From positions 1 to 48,807 of the forward strand of contig CAJOKD010000015.1 in the NCBI GenBank assembly GCA_905235085.1: DNA of 48,807 nucleotides. The letters run 5' to 3'. Positions within the stretch are counted from its first letter, which is position 1. Each line of letters begins with the position of its first letter. This document shows, piece by piece, positions 7,443 to 16,283 of the stretch. The notes under the pieces are model-generated. The model did no database searches. It was not told where the DNA came from and saw only the letters and a program-made list of their open reading frames with translations. The DNA comes from an uncultured Bacteroidales bacterium (lineage in GTDB: Bacteria > Bacteroidota > Bacteroidia > Bacteroidales > UBA932). A program made the position numbers and the translations under genes.

Positions 7443-8267
7443 ATGAAGTCAGAAGTTAAGACGGTGCTAGTCACCGGAGGAAGCAGCGGGATAGGAGCTG
7501 CGACGGCTGCACTCCTGTGTGGAGCAGGTATGAAGGTATATGCCGCATCCAGGAGCGGAAAAGCCCCTGAAGGATGCCAGGGCAATCCTGGAATCATCCC
7601 GGTCGTGATGGATGTCAACGATCCGGAGGCTGTCCGGTCCGTTGTGGAGCGTATACTGGACGAAAACGGAGCCCTGGACGCAGTAGTCTGCAACGCCGGA
7701 AACGGAATCGCCGGACCGGTGGAGGAGACATCCGTCGAAGAAATACAGGCACAGTTCTCGACTACCTTCTATGGAGTCGTCAAGACCATCCAGGCCTGCC
7801 TTCCCTTCTTTAGGCGCCAGGGGAGGGGCAGGATAGTGACTGTATCGTCCGTGGCTGCGGTAGCGCCGCTCCCGTACCAGGGATTCTATTCCTCCGCTAA
7901 GGCAGCCATCCTGCAGATGACCAAGGCCCTTGCAATAGAGACTAAGGGTTTCGGAATCCAGGCCTGCAGCATTATGCCAGGCGACGTGAGGACCGGATTC
8001 ACCAAAGCGCGCAAGGTCGCTTCCCGGGCTCTCGACAAGGAATCCCCTTATTATGAGGGCACGCTGCGTGGCGTGGCCGCTATGGAGAAGGATGAGAACG
8101 AGGGAATGGAACCATCGGTCATAGCGAAGGCGATCTTCCGCCAGCTTCAAAGGAAACGGATGAAGCCGGAGGTCACACCTACGGCTCTCTACAGCCTGAT
8201 GGTCTGGGCCATACGCCGTTTCCCCCAATCCTTCGTGTTGTCCGTCCTGAGGAAGATGTACTCCTGA
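7443..8267 (+). CDS. Short-chain dehydrogenase/reductase (SDR)
   Basis: Starting at the ATG at 7443, the 274-residue protein has the classical SDR features: TGGSSGIG cofactor loop near residues 9-16, CNAG near 82-85, a catalytic Ser (TVSSVAA) near 130 and Y-SSAK (YSSAKAA) near 145. It uses NAD(P)H to reduce or oxidise a hydroxyl/keto group. A C-terminal hydrophobic stretch with basic residues (LMVWAIRRFPQSF) could touch the membrane, as in 3-ketosphinganine reductases and other lipid SDRs. The lipid operon at 2.1-4.8 kb makes a lipid substrate attractive but unproven. It is divergent from the phosphoribosyltransferase gene. Confidence 0.85.
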   Translation: MKSEVKTVLVTGGSSGIGAATAALLCGAGMKVYAASRSGKAPEGCQGNPGIIPVVMDVNDPEAVRSVVERILDENGALDAVVCNAGNGIAGPVEETSVEEIQAQFSTTFYGVVKTIQACLPFFRRQGRGRIVTVSSVAAVAPLPYQGFYSSAKAAILQMTKALAIETKGFGIQACSIMPGDVRTGFTKARKVASRALDKESPYYEGTLRGVAAMEKDENEGMEPSVIAKAIFRQLQRKRMKPEVTPTALYSLMVWAIRRFPQSFVLSVLRKMYS

Positions 8268-8373
8268 CAAGATTTTGTCGAGGCATTTCCGGGTTTGGTC
8301 GATAAACCGTTTTAAAGGCTTGTTTTGGTCGGGAATTTGTTCCCGCTGAGACAAACCTTTAATCTATACGGTT

Positions 8374-9078
8374 ATGAAAAAGTCAGTCAACATCTCAAAG
8401 GCAGCACTCCTCGCGATAGCGATGGCAGCTGTGCTCAACGTTTCGGAGCTCAATGCTCAGGTTCGCAGCAGCGCAAGCCGTTCTCGTTCAACTGCCGCCA
8501 GAAGCAGCCAGATGGACAACCGCAACGGCTCGACTCAGAACCATATAGACAGCTATACCTCTATGGCCGGCAAGACCAGCCACAAGGTCGAAACTGTAAA
8601 AGTCACCAACAAGACTGTGAAAGTTGGAATGTATCCTAAGATCGCTCCGGTTCCGGTGTTCACCGCCGCAGACCTGAGACTCAGGACCAACGCAAGCAGT
8701 ATCGTAGTCTATACGAACTTCTTCTCGAAGGCTGAAGCATATGCATATGTTTCCAGGTTGATGGCAAACCGATACTATGATATCGATGCATTCGACAAGT
8801 CCTTCGGATGGTTCAACACCACTATGACGGCAATTCCTATTCCTCACGGATGGGCAGATCCTTTCGCAGCAAACCAGTTCAGGATCAGATTCGATTTCAA
8901 GCGCTACGGCGCAGGGATCAAGATCATCGTAACTGCACAGTGGAGGGAGTCGATGTACGGAGGAAGGATGTATGACCTTCGCTTCCAGCCAAGCGACCGC
9001 TACAGCACCTTCTATGCCTGGAACGTACTCGAAGACATTGCCTTCGCGATTCCTAACTATAAAGTATCATTCCAGTAA
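8374..9078 (+). CDS. Secreted protein of unknown function
   Basis: The 234-residue protein begins with a signal peptide (KK, then AALLAIAMAAVLNVSELNAQ) with probable cleavage after Asn-Ala near residue 28. A Ser/Arg/Gln-rich linker follows (residues about 30-60), then a mixed domain with repeated aromatic residues (YYDIDAFDKSFGWF and YAWNVLEDIAFAIPNYKV). I do not recognise a family. It is probably periplasmic or surface-exposed. It lies 36 bases before the Spy-like gene on the same strand, so the two may share a transcript. The preceding gap holds TTTGGTCG-like repeats of unclear meaning. Confidence 0.6.
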   Translation: MKKSVNISKAALLAIAMAAVLNVSELNAQVRSSASRSRSTAARSSQMDNRNGSTQNHIDSYTSMAGKTSHKVETVKVTNKTVKVGMYPKIAPVPVFTAADLRLRTNASSIVVYTNFFSKAEAYAYVSRLMANRYYDIDAFDKSFGWFNTTMTAIPIPHGWADPFAANQFRIRFDFKRYGAGIKIIVTAQWRESMYGGRMYDLRFQPSDRYSTFYAWNVLEDIAFAIPNYKVSFQ

Positions 9079-9114
9079 ACATACAACTCAATCTAAATCA
9101 ATTAAATCAGTATT

Positions 9115-9531
9115 ATGAAAAAAGTAATTGTCATCGCATTGTCAGCCCTGGTGCTCTGCGCCGGGGCCAATGCCCAGGAACACAGGCAGGACCACAAGCA
9201 TCCTGACCACGCAACGATGATCCAGGAACGTACCGACCATATGGCTGAGAAATACGGCCTGGATGAAGCCCAGAAGACCAAGCTTCTGGAGCTCAACAAA
9301 GAGTTCTCCAGCAAGATGGGACACGGCAAGATGGAACACGGTAAGAAGGGACGCGGAAAGATGCGGAGACCGGAGCTTTCAGAAAGCCAGAAGAAGGAAA
9401 TGGAGGCAAGGAAGCAGGCGATGGATGCTAACCGTGCCGCCTATGAGGAAGGTCTCAAGAGCATCTTGACGGAGGAGCAGTTCCTCTCTTACAAGAAAGA
9501 TCTTGAAAGCCGTGAGCACAGGCGCCGGTAA
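9115..9531 (+). CDS. Spy/CpxP-like periplasmic protein (DUF4890 type)
   Basis: The 138-residue protein has a signal peptide (MKKVIVIALSALVLCAGANAQ) followed by a highly charged helical region rich in Lys, Glu, His and Met. Two helical repeats each have the LTxxQ-like shape: GLDEAQKTKLLELNKEF and LSESQKKEMEARKQAM, with a final LTEEQFLSYKK. Such proteins are periplasmic chaperone or stress-sensing proteins in the Spy/CpxP group. A Gly-His-Lys-Met cluster (MGHGKMEHGKKGRGKM) could bind metal. It follows another secreted protein by 36 bases. Confidence 0.75.
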   Translation: MKKVIVIALSALVLCAGANAQEHRQDHKHPDHATMIQERTDHMAEKYGLDEAQKTKLLELNKEFSSKMGHGKMEHGKKGRGKMRRPELSESQKKEMEARKQAMDANRAAYEEGLKSILTEEQFLSYKKDLESREHRRR

Positions 9532-9604
9532 TTCCTGGTCGGGATGTCGGGAATTCTGACAAAAAAATCGCATATTTGTATCATACACGATAACATTTAG
9601 CGAT

Positions 9605-10771
9605 TTGAAAAAGAGTTTCCATCTCGGCCTCCTGCCGAGGATCCTGATTGCGATTGTACTTGGCATTGTCTTCGGCCTGTTCCTGCCACGTCCGGCAGTA
9701 CGGCTGTTCGTGACCTTCAACAGTATTTTCAGCAACCTTCTGCAGTTTCTGATCCCTCTGATAATCATCGGACTAGTTACTCCGGCGATTTCAGATATCG
9801 GGAAAGGAGCCGGAAGGTTGTTGCTTATTACTGTATTGATCGCGTATTGCGACACAGTCTTCGCCGGTCTGCTCTCATACGGCACTGCAGTATCCGTATT
9901 CCCGAAACTGATCAGCAGAACCACGGGCCAGGAAGTAGCGGAGTTCGAGAACCTGGAGCCTTTCTTCACTGTCAACATACCGGCGATGGTGGATGTGATG
10001 TCTGCCCTGGTCTTCGCTTTCCTGCTCGGCCTCGGAATGGCTTTCTTCGGCTCCCAAGGCCTCAAGAACCTCGCATCCGAGTTCAAGGACATCATCGTGC
10101 GGGTGATAGAGGTCGTGATCATACCGCTGCTTCCAGTGTATATATTCGGCATATTCCTCAGCATGACCCACACCGGGCAGGCCCTGCAGGTGATCAAGGT
10201 CTTCATCTCCATAATCGGAGTGATTTTCGCCCTGCACATCATACTGCTTGTATTCCAGTACTGCCTCGCCGGCGGGATAGTCGGGCGCAATCCGTTCAAG
10301 CTTCTGGGCAAGATGCTTCCAGCCTATTTCACCGCCCTTGGAACCTCGTCTTCTGCGGCAACCATCCCGGTAACCCTGGAATGTACCAGGAAGAACGGTG
10401 TAAGCGAGGAAATCGCAGGTTTCACGATTCCGCTTTGCGCGACTATCCATCTGTCGGGAAGCTGCCTTAAGATTACGGCCTGCGCCGTGGCTCTTATGAT
10501 GATGAAAGGGATGCAGTTCGATTTCTGGATGTTCCTCGGTTTCATTATGATGCTCGGAGTGATGATGGTCGCGGCCCCGGGAGTTCCCGGAGGAGCCATA
10601 ATGGCCGCACTCGGAGTCCTCGCGGCAATGCTGGGCTTCGGCGAGCAGGAGCAGGCTCTGATGATCGCCCTTTACATAACGATGGACAATTTCGGTACTG
10701 CCTGCAATGTTACCGGCGACGGTGCCATCGCACTTGTAATCGACAAGCTATTTCATCGTAAAAGAATATAG
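9605..10771 (+). CDS. Dicarboxylate/amino acid:cation symporter (DAACS family)
   Basis: The 388-residue membrane protein matches the glutamate/dicarboxylate symporter family. It contains the serine-rich re-entrant loop (LGTSSSAATIPVTLE near residues 245-259), the HLSGSCLKI helix and the DNFGTACNVTGDGAIAL substrate-binding segment close to the C terminus. It should take up C4-dicarboxylates or acidic amino acids with Na+ or H+. The best start is a TTG at 9605 followed by two Lys codons, since no ATG fits before the first helix. A near-consensus -7 element CATATTTG lies at 9571-9578. The aldo/keto reductase begins 12 bases downstream. Confidence 0.88.
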   Translation: MKKSFHLGLLPRILIAIVLGIVFGLFLPRPAVRLFVTFNSIFSNLLQFLIPLIIIGLVTPAISDIGKGAGRLLLITVLIAYCDTVFAGLLSYGTAVSVFPKLISRTTGQEVAEFENLEPFFTVNIPAMVDVMSALVFAFLLGLGMAFFGSQGLKNLASEFKDIIVRVIEVVIIPLLPVYIFGIFLSMTHTGQALQVIKVFISIIGVIFALHIILLVFQYCLAGGIVGRNPFKLLGKMLPAYFTALGTSSSAATIPVTLECTRKNGVSEEIAGFTIPLCATIHLSGSCLKITACAVALMMMKGMQFDFWMFLGFIMMLGVMMVAAPGVPGGAIMAALGVLAAMLGFGEQEQALMIALYITMDNFGTACNVTGDGAIALVIDKLFHRKRI

Positions 10772-10783
10772 AAATATCTGAAT

Positions 10784-11896
10784 ATGAAAAAGTTAGGATT
10801 CGGGATGATGCGTCTCCCGCTGCTTGATCCCCAAGACCCGAAGTCTATAGATTTCGAGCAGCTCAACCCTATGGTGGACTTGTTCCTGGAGCGCGGATTC
10901 ACATATTTTGACACGGCATACGGGTATCATCAGGGCGAGAGCGAGGCAGCCTTCAGGAAGGCGGTTTCGGAGCGATATCCAAGGGACAGGTACACCATCA
11001 CGGACAAGATGCCCGTGTGGCTGGCAAAGGAGGAGGCTGATTATGAAAGGATATTCAATACCCAGCTGGAGCGCGCCGGAGTGGATTATTTCGACTATTA
11101 CTGGCTGCACGCCCTGAACAGGACCCTTCTCGCATCCGTGGATGCCTGCAAGGGCTGGGAGTTCATTGCCCGGAAGAAGGCTGAAGGCAAGGTCCGCCAT
11201 ATCGGTTTTTCCTTCCACGATGAAGCCAACGTCCTTGAAGGAATGCTCAAGGCTCATCCTGAAGTGGAATTCGTGCAGCTCCAGATAAACTATATCGATT
11301 GGGATTCTCCTTCAGTACAAGCCCGCGAATGCTATGAGCTATGTGTCGAGTACGGCAAGAAGGTGATAGTGATGGAACCGGTGAAAGGAGGATCTCTGGC
11401 TCTTGTCCCTGATCCGGTCGGAACCATCTTCAAGGAGCATTCCCCGGAGGCATCTCCGGCATCCTGGGCTATCCGCTACGTGGCATCCCTGCCTGAGGTC
11501 GCTATGGTCCTGAGCGGTATGAGCGACCTTAATCAGGTTGACGACAATACCTCCTTTATGCAGGAATTCAAGCCGATGGACGAGGAGGAGCAGGGAATAG
11601 TCGCCGATGCAGCCAGGCTCATAAAAGATTCGATAACAATACCTTGCACCGCCTGCCACTACTGCACCGACGGCTGTCCGATGAACATTGCGATACCCGA
11701 GTATTTCGCTCTGTACAATTCCCTCAGACAATTCGGAAAGACTGCTGCGCATAACTCGAAATACTATTACAACCGCTTCATCGCTCACCGAGGCAAGGCC
11801 TCCGACTGCATAGAATGCGGCCAGTGCGAAGAGCATTGCCCACAGCACATCGACATCATCGCTAACCTGAAACTTGTTGCCAAGGAATATGAATGA
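10784..11896 (+). CDS. Aldo/keto reductase with C-terminal 4Fe-4S domain
   Basis: This 370-residue protein joins an AKR barrel to a ferredoxin-like tail. The catalytic tetrad is visible as D43 and Y48 (FDTAYGY), K75 (TDK) and H109 (WLHA). Two CxxCxxCxxxCP clusters at C288-C298 and C342-C352 would hold two 4Fe-4S centres. Such fused reductases are common in anaerobic Bacteroidota and probably pass electrons between an Fe-S carrier and a carbonyl/alcohol substrate; the substrate is unknown. It overlaps the DUF1893 gene by 8 bases (ATGAATGA), implying coupled translation. Confidence 0.9.
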   Translation: MKKLGFGMMRLPLLDPQDPKSIDFEQLNPMVDLFLERGFTYFDTAYGYHQGESEAAFRKAVSERYPRDRYTITDKMPVWLAKEEADYERIFNTQLERAGVDYFDYYWLHALNRTLLASVDACKGWEFIARKKAEGKVRHIGFSFHDEANVLEGMLKAHPEVEFVQLQINYIDWDSPSVQARECYELCVEYGKKVIVMEPVKGGSLALVPDPVGTIFKEHSPEASPASWAIRYVASLPEVAMVLSGMSDLNQVDDNTSFMQEFKPMDEEEQGIVADAARLIKDSITIPCTACHYCTDGCPMNIAIPEYFALYNSLRQFGKTAAHNSKYYYNRFIAHRGKASDCIECGQCEEHCPQHIDIIANLKLVAKEYE

Positions 11897-12335
11897 GCTG
11901 ATTGGACTCCTGGACTCATCAGGTGCCTCCCTGGTAGTCTCCAACAACGGAGAAACACGTTGTTTCTTCAAGAAGGGGGTCCGCGACCTGGAGGATCTCC
12001 TCGACCGCGAGCCGGATTTCCTGTCTGGATCCGTGGTGGCGGACAAGGTGGTCGGCAAGGCATCGGCGGGAATGCTTGCCTACGGAGGCGTGAAGGAAGT
12101 CTATGCCCGGACTTTGAGTTCGCTTGCCGTACCGGTGCTGGAGGATGCCGGCATTGCATATTCATACGGTGAAATGGTGGATCACATCATCATCCCTGAA
12201 GGGGATGATAGGTGTCCTTTGGAGAAGATCGTAGCCGATGTGGACGAGCCTGAAGGAATAGTTGCGAGACTGCGGGAGCATTTTGCAAGTATGAACCGTA
12301 ATTTTGTATATTTGCATAATTATAAACCGAGATAG
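11889..12335 (+). CDS. DUF1893 domain protein
   Basis: Starting at the ATG at 11889 inside the end of the reductase gene, the protein has 148 residues. It shows the DUF1893 pattern: an N-terminal SLVVSNNGE strand pair, GSVVADKVVGKASAGMLAYGGVKEVYARTLS in the middle and a VP-LEDAGI segment. The fold is cytidine-deaminase-like, but the usual Zn-binding Cys pair is not obvious. Function is unknown. The overlap with an Fe-S reductase gene suggests a redox-linked partner. The 3' end contains the promoter of the next gene. Confidence 0.8.
   Translation: MNELIGLLDSSGASLVVSNNGETRCFFKKGVRDLEDLLDREPDFLSGSVVADKVVGKASAGMLAYGGVKEVYARTLSSLAVPVLEDAGIAYSYGEMVDHIIIPEGDDRCPLEKIVADVDEPEGIVARLREHFASMNRNFVYLHNYKPR
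12281..12314 (+). promoter_or_regulatory. Promoter ahead of the DUF3298-type lipoprotein and downstream genes
   Basis: TTTTG at 12281-12285 and TATATTTG at 12307-12314 (21-base spacer) match the Bacteroidota consensus. It lies inside the 3' end of the DUF1893 gene, 23 bases before the lipoprotein ATG. No further promoter with both elements was noticed before 20790, so this one may also drive the antiporter and peptide-maturation-like genes. Confidence 0.7.
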
Positions 12336-12337
12336 AG

Positions 12338-13138
12338 ATGAAGAGGTTCTTACGTTCCGCTGCCGTGGCAGCCGTTATGGCGTTTGGTATTGTCGCCTGC
12401 AACAAGAGCGAAACCGAGATAGATCTGTTCGAAAGTTCCACCGAAGAAGCGCTGGAGCTTACGGATTCGGCGAGCGTAACAATCAATCATTCAATAGAAT
12501 ACCTTCGTTCTTTTGAAGGTGGTAAGGCCTTGTGCGAGAAGATCAACAACCTGATCCTCCGCATCTGTCTTGGTGACGAATTTGATGGTCTCTCTTTCGG
12601 AGAAGCCTCGGAGTCCCTGATAGAAAAGCAGGTCGCCGATTACCAGATAGAGGCAGGAGAAGAGTATAAGTCCAATGACGAAAAGGAAGCATTCTGGCTC
12701 TACAGGTGGTCATATGAAGTGACCGGAACATTTGCTGATTCCTTCCAGGACTTCCAGACTTACAATGTCTTCTCGGACGTCTATCTTGGGGGAGCTCACG
12801 GAATGCAGTCCCTCATTCCTCACGTAATCAATCTCAAGACAGGGGAAGAAGTCGGTGAAGACGACCTGTTCAAGGAAGGTTACGAGGAGCCGGTATCCAC
12901 CCTCATCAAGGCTGCATTACAGAAGGAATGGGGCTCTCCGACCGATCCTGATTCCGCATATTCCGAGATGGAGGAGGAGGGAATGGTCCCGAACGGAAGT
13001 TTCGCCGTGTCCGAGGATGGAGTGACCTGGTACTACCAGCCTTACGTCATCGCCTGCTATGCCCAGGGCATAGTTGAGGCCTTCGTGTCGTGGGATGATC
13101 TAAAGCCATATGTCAATACGGCACAGGTGGAACTCTAA
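12338..13138 (+). CDS. Lipoprotein with DUF3298 (RsiV-like) domain
   Basis: The 266-residue protein has a lipoprotein signal ending in GIVAC with lipidated C21. The mature part includes the SDVYLGGAHGMQS motif that marks DUF3298, together with a hydrophobic pattern FWLYRWSYEVTGTFADSF upstream (DUF4163-like). Related domains occur in RsiV-type sigma regulators and in lysozyme-binding proteins; here there is no transmembrane anchor besides the lipid, so an envelope binding role is more likely. It begins 23 bases downstream of a good promoter and ends 12 bases before the Kef-type antiporter. Confidence 0.8.
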   Translation: MKRFLRSAAVAAVMAFGIVACNKSETEIDLFESSTEEALELTDSASVTINHSIEYLRSFEGGKALCEKINNLILRICLGDEFDGLSFGEASESLIEKQVADYQIEAGEEYKSNDEKEAFWLYRWSYEVTGTFADSFQDFQTYNVFSDVYLGGAHGMQSLIPHVINLKTGEEVGEDDLFKEGYEEPVSTLIKAALQKEWGSPTDPDSAYSEMEEEGMVPNGSFAVSEDGVTWYYQPYVIACYAQGIVEAFVSWDDLKPYVNTAQVEL

Positions 13139-13150
13139 ACCCGTTTCATC

Positions 13151-15400
13151 TTGTCTGAAGAACTGAATCTCGTGCGTGACCTGGCGGTGATCCTGATCTC
13201 CGCCGGGATTTTTACAATCATATCCAAGGCTCTCAAGCAGCCCCTTATACTTGGATATATCATCGCCGGATTCCTGATAGGCCCGAACATAGGATTCTTT
13301 CCCGGTATATCCAGCCAGGAGACAGTGCACCAATGGTCCGAGATCGGAATCATATTCCTGATGTTCGGTCTTGGCCTTGAATTCAGCTTCAAGAAGCTGA
13401 TGAAGGTAGGCAGCAGCGCCATCGTAACTGCCCTTGTCAAGTTCGTGGGAGTGTTCCTGCTGGGCTTCGTTACCGCACAGGCCCTGAACTGGAGCCTGAT
13501 GGAAAGCGTATTCCTCGGCGGTCTTCTTTCTATGTCCTCTACGATGGTCGTCATCAAGACTTTCGATGATATGGGGCTGAAGGACAAGTCCTATGCCGGA
13601 GTAGTATTCGGTACCCTAGTGGTCGAGGACCTGATAGCGATCCTGCTTATGGTACTCCTTTCCACTATGGCCGTTTCGCAGTCCTTCGCCGGAAAGGAAC
13701 TGGTGATGAACATAGCAAAGCTGGTGTTCTTCCTCATCCTCTGGTTCCTGGTCGGTATATACCTAATCCCGACCTTGCTCAAGAAGGCCAAGCGCTACCT
13801 GAATACCGAGATCCTGCTGATAGTCAGCATAGGCCTGTGCTTCGGGATGGTTTCCCTGGCAACAGCAGTCGGTTTCTCCTCCGCCCTTGGAGCCTTCGTG
13901 ATGGGGTCCATCCTTGCGGAAACAACTGAAAGTGAGAACATCGACCATATCGTCGAACCAATCAAGAACCTTTTCGGAGCGATATTCTTCGTGTCCGTAG
14001 GAATGATGGTATCTCCAACGGTCATTGCACAGCATTGGGCGCTTATCCTGCTTCTCGCAGTGATCGTGGTGGTCAGCCACATCCTCTTTGCCGGTACCGG
14101 TATAATCCTGACCGGAAGAGGACTGTACGATGGAGTCCACACCGGATTCAGCCTCGCCCAGCTGGGTGAATTCGGATTCATCCTCGCAGGGGTGGGATGT
14201 ACCCTCGGAGTTATGAGGGAGTTCATCTATCCGGTCATCATAGCCGTTTCTGTCATAACGACTTTTACGACCCCGTACGTCATCAGGCTGGCCGATCCCA
14301 GCTACAGCCTGCTTCACCGCAAGCTTCCTGAGTCCTGGAGGTCCCGGCTGGAACCTTCATCCGATCCTCTGTCCAGGATTACGGCCGCGGAGCATAGCGA
14401 ATGGAAGGAACTGCTTACGGCTTATTTCGTGCGCATACTCCTTTACGGAGTGGTCGTCCTTGCAATCTACATCGGCTCGGTAATCTATTTGGGACCGGTA
14501 GTGGACAAGCTTCTGCCTTCTGTCGGACAGACCTGGCGCAATGCTATCGAGGCTGCCGTAACCCTGCTGGTGATGGCACCGTTCCTCTACGGTATGGGGG
14601 TGAGCACCGGCTCCATCGGCAAGTCCACCCCTAGGCTCCTGAAAGAGAAGGAAAGCAACATCTGGCCGATAATGGGACTTGTCGTTGCACGTTCTTTCAT
14701 CGTGATAGGCATCATACTGGGAGTCCTTTCCAGTTATTTCCATCTCGCCGGCTGGACCGTTCTGATAATAATCATCGCCCTATTCGCGTTCATCTACTTC
14801 GCCCGCAGGTCGATGCATAAATATTCAGCCCTTGAAGAAAGGTTCCTGCGTAACTACAACGCCAGGGAGGAGCACGAAATACGAAGCAAGCCGGTCACGT
14901 CTTCGGTCAGGCAGAAACTGTCTACTTACGATGTCCGTACCGAGCTGTTCACTCTTGCTCAGGAGTCGTCATTCGCGGGCAAGTGCCTCAGGGACCTTCC
15001 TCTCAGGGACAGGTCCGGCGCGAACATCATCAAGATTGCCCGTGGCTCCATCAACATCAACATTCCTTCCGGCGATGTCCAGGTGTTCCCGGGGGACCAC
15101 ATACTCGCAGTCGGTACGACAGACCAGCTCGAAAGGCTTCGGAACATGATGTCGGATTCTGTCGTGGAAGTACCTGAGGACCAGGAAGATGAATTCAAGA
15201 TCGAACCCGAGGTCCTCACTTCGGATTCCTTCCTTACCGGCAGGAGCCTGAGAAGCGCCAACCTGAGGAAGTACCAGTGTATGGTCATCAGCGTCCTGCG
15301 CGGTGGCAGGTTCATAACCAACCCGGAGCCGGACTTCATTTTCCAGGAAGACGACACCGTTTGGATTGCAGGGAATATATCCAACATTGAAAAGGTTTGA
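13151..15400 (+). CDS. Kef-type monovalent cation:proton antiporter (CPA2) with two TrkA_C domains
   Basis: The 749-residue protein has an N-terminal CPA2 exchanger of about 12 helices (LILGYIIAGFLIGPNIG, then GLGLEFSFKKL, then SSTMVVIK) and a further hydrophobic block near 410-560. The C terminus carries two TrkA_C-like domains: CLRDLPLRDRSGANIIKI...FPGDHILAVGT (about 615-655) and a final TGRSLRSANLRKYQCMVI...DDTVWIAG. An NAD-binding TrkA_N domain is missing between them. It exchanges K+ or Na+ for H+ at the inner membrane. The start is a TTG. The HPr-kinase-like gene follows after 4 bases. Confidence 0.88.
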   Translation: MSEELNLVRDLAVILISAGIFTIISKALKQPLILGYIIAGFLIGPNIGFFPGISSQETVHQWSEIGIIFLMFGLGLEFSFKKLMKVGSSAIVTALVKFVGVFLLGFVTAQALNWSLMESVFLGGLLSMSSTMVVIKTFDDMGLKDKSYAGVVFGTLVVEDLIAILLMVLLSTMAVSQSFAGKELVMNIAKLVFFLILWFLVGIYLIPTLLKKAKRYLNTEILLIVSIGLCFGMVSLATAVGFSSALGAFVMGSILAETTESENIDHIVEPIKNLFGAIFFVSVGMMVSPTVIAQHWALILLLAVIVVVSHILFAGTGIILTGRGLYDGVHTGFSLAQLGEFGFILAGVGCTLGVMREFIYPVIIAVSVITTFTTPYVIRLADPSYSLLHRKLPESWRSRLEPSSDPLSRITAAEHSEWKELLTAYFVRILLYGVVVLAIYIGSVIYLGPVVDKLLPSVGQTWRNAIEAAVTLLVMAPFLYGMGVSTGSIGKSTPRLLKEKESNIWPIMGLVVARSFIVIGIILGVLSSYFHLAGWTVLIIIIALFAFIYFARRSMHKYSALEERFLRNYNAREEHEIRSKPVTSSVRQKLSTYDVRTELFTLAQESSFAGKCLRDLPLRDRSGANIIKIARGSININIPSGDVQVFPGDHILAVGTTDQLERLRNMMSDSVVEVPEDQEDEFKIEPEVLTSDSFLTGRSLRSANLRKYQCMVISVLRGGRFITNPEPDFIFQEDDTVWIAGNISNIEKV

Positions 15401-15404
15401 TCGT

Positions 15405-16283
15405 ATGGTAGCCAGAAAGAAATATTGCGTAGCAGGCCACACGTTCTCACTGCTGGCGGACGAAGAGGTGCTAAAGAGACTGAAGCTTGACAACTATGCC
15501 CCGTTCGAAACGGAAGTCGGGGACGATATATTCAGTGTCGAGTTGGTAGGCTTCTTCGAGACAAGCGGCAGGGAAACGCTGTATGTCTCTTCTCCAGAAC
15601 CCGGCGAGCAGCGCATCGACCTTTACTCCATCGATGGCGGCTATCTTTTCGAAATGGCCCCGGAAGGGAATATGGAGGTCTCTGCCTGGCTGAAATGCGA
15701 TCCTGCCTTCACATCGGCACAACTGAGGACCGTCGGGAAGTTCCGTAACTTTGCAGTGAACAATGCGATGATGCTGATGTACGCTTTCAGGACTGCTAAG
15801 TCGGGCACACTCGAGATGCACGCATCAGTGACTGTCAAGGACGGCAAGGGCTATCTCTTCCTGGCCAAGAGCGGTACCGGAAAGAGCACCCACAGCAGGA
15901 TGTGGCTTGAGAATATTCCGGGAACCCATCTGCTCAACGATGACAATCCTGTCGTCCGATTCATTGACGGCAAGACTATTGTATATGGAACCCCTTGGAG
16001 CGGCAAGACGCCTTGCTACAAGAACGAGGAATACCCTGTCGGAGCCTTCGTCAGGATCAACAGGGCACCCCGGAATTCTATTTCCAGGATGTCACTCCCG
16101 GAGGCCTTCGCTTCGGTTTCTTCTTCCAGTTCCGGGCTCAGGGCCATCAAGGGAATGGGAGACGGCTTGTTCGAAACCATATCCAGGATCGTGCAGGATG
16201 TCCCTTGCTACCTGCTGGACTGCCTTCCTGACAGGGAAGCCGCATTAGTCTGCTGCTCCAAAGTAACTGAAGGGAATGGATAA
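15405..16283 (+). CDS. HPr kinase-like (HprK-related) protein of a peptide-maturation-type cluster
   Basis: From the ATG at 15405 the protein has 292 residues. It carries a P-loop AKSGTGKST at 154-162, an NDDNP acidic pair at 178-182 and GTPWSGK at 195-201, the layout of HPr kinase/phosphorylase C-domains and of HprK-related kinases in RiPP and lasso clusters. Classical HprK signature context and an HPr partner are absent, so phosphorylation of a peptide or another small substrate is more likely than carbon control. The N-terminal half (1-140) is unlike HprK and unrecognised. It overlaps the peptidase gene by 8 bases (ATGGATAA). Confidence 0.75.
   Translation: MVARKKYCVAGHTFSLLADEEVLKRLKLDNYAPFETEVGDDIFSVELVGFFETSGRETLYVSSPEPGEQRIDLYSIDGGYLFEMAPEGNMEVSAWLKCDPAFTSAQLRTVGKFRNFAVNNAMMLMYAFRTAKSGTLEMHASVTVKDGKGYLFLAKSGTGKSTHSRMWLENIPGTHLLNDDNPVVRFIDGKTIVYGTPWSGKTPCYKNEEYPVGAFVRINRAPRNSISRMSLPEAFASVSSSSSGLRAIKGMGDGLFETISRIVQDVPCYLLDCLPDREAALVCCSKVTEGNG

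Noticed and set aside
15405..16283. True HPr kinase/phosphorylase for carbon control
   Set aside because: No HPr or PTS genes nearby, N-domain does not match, and context is a peptide-maturation set.
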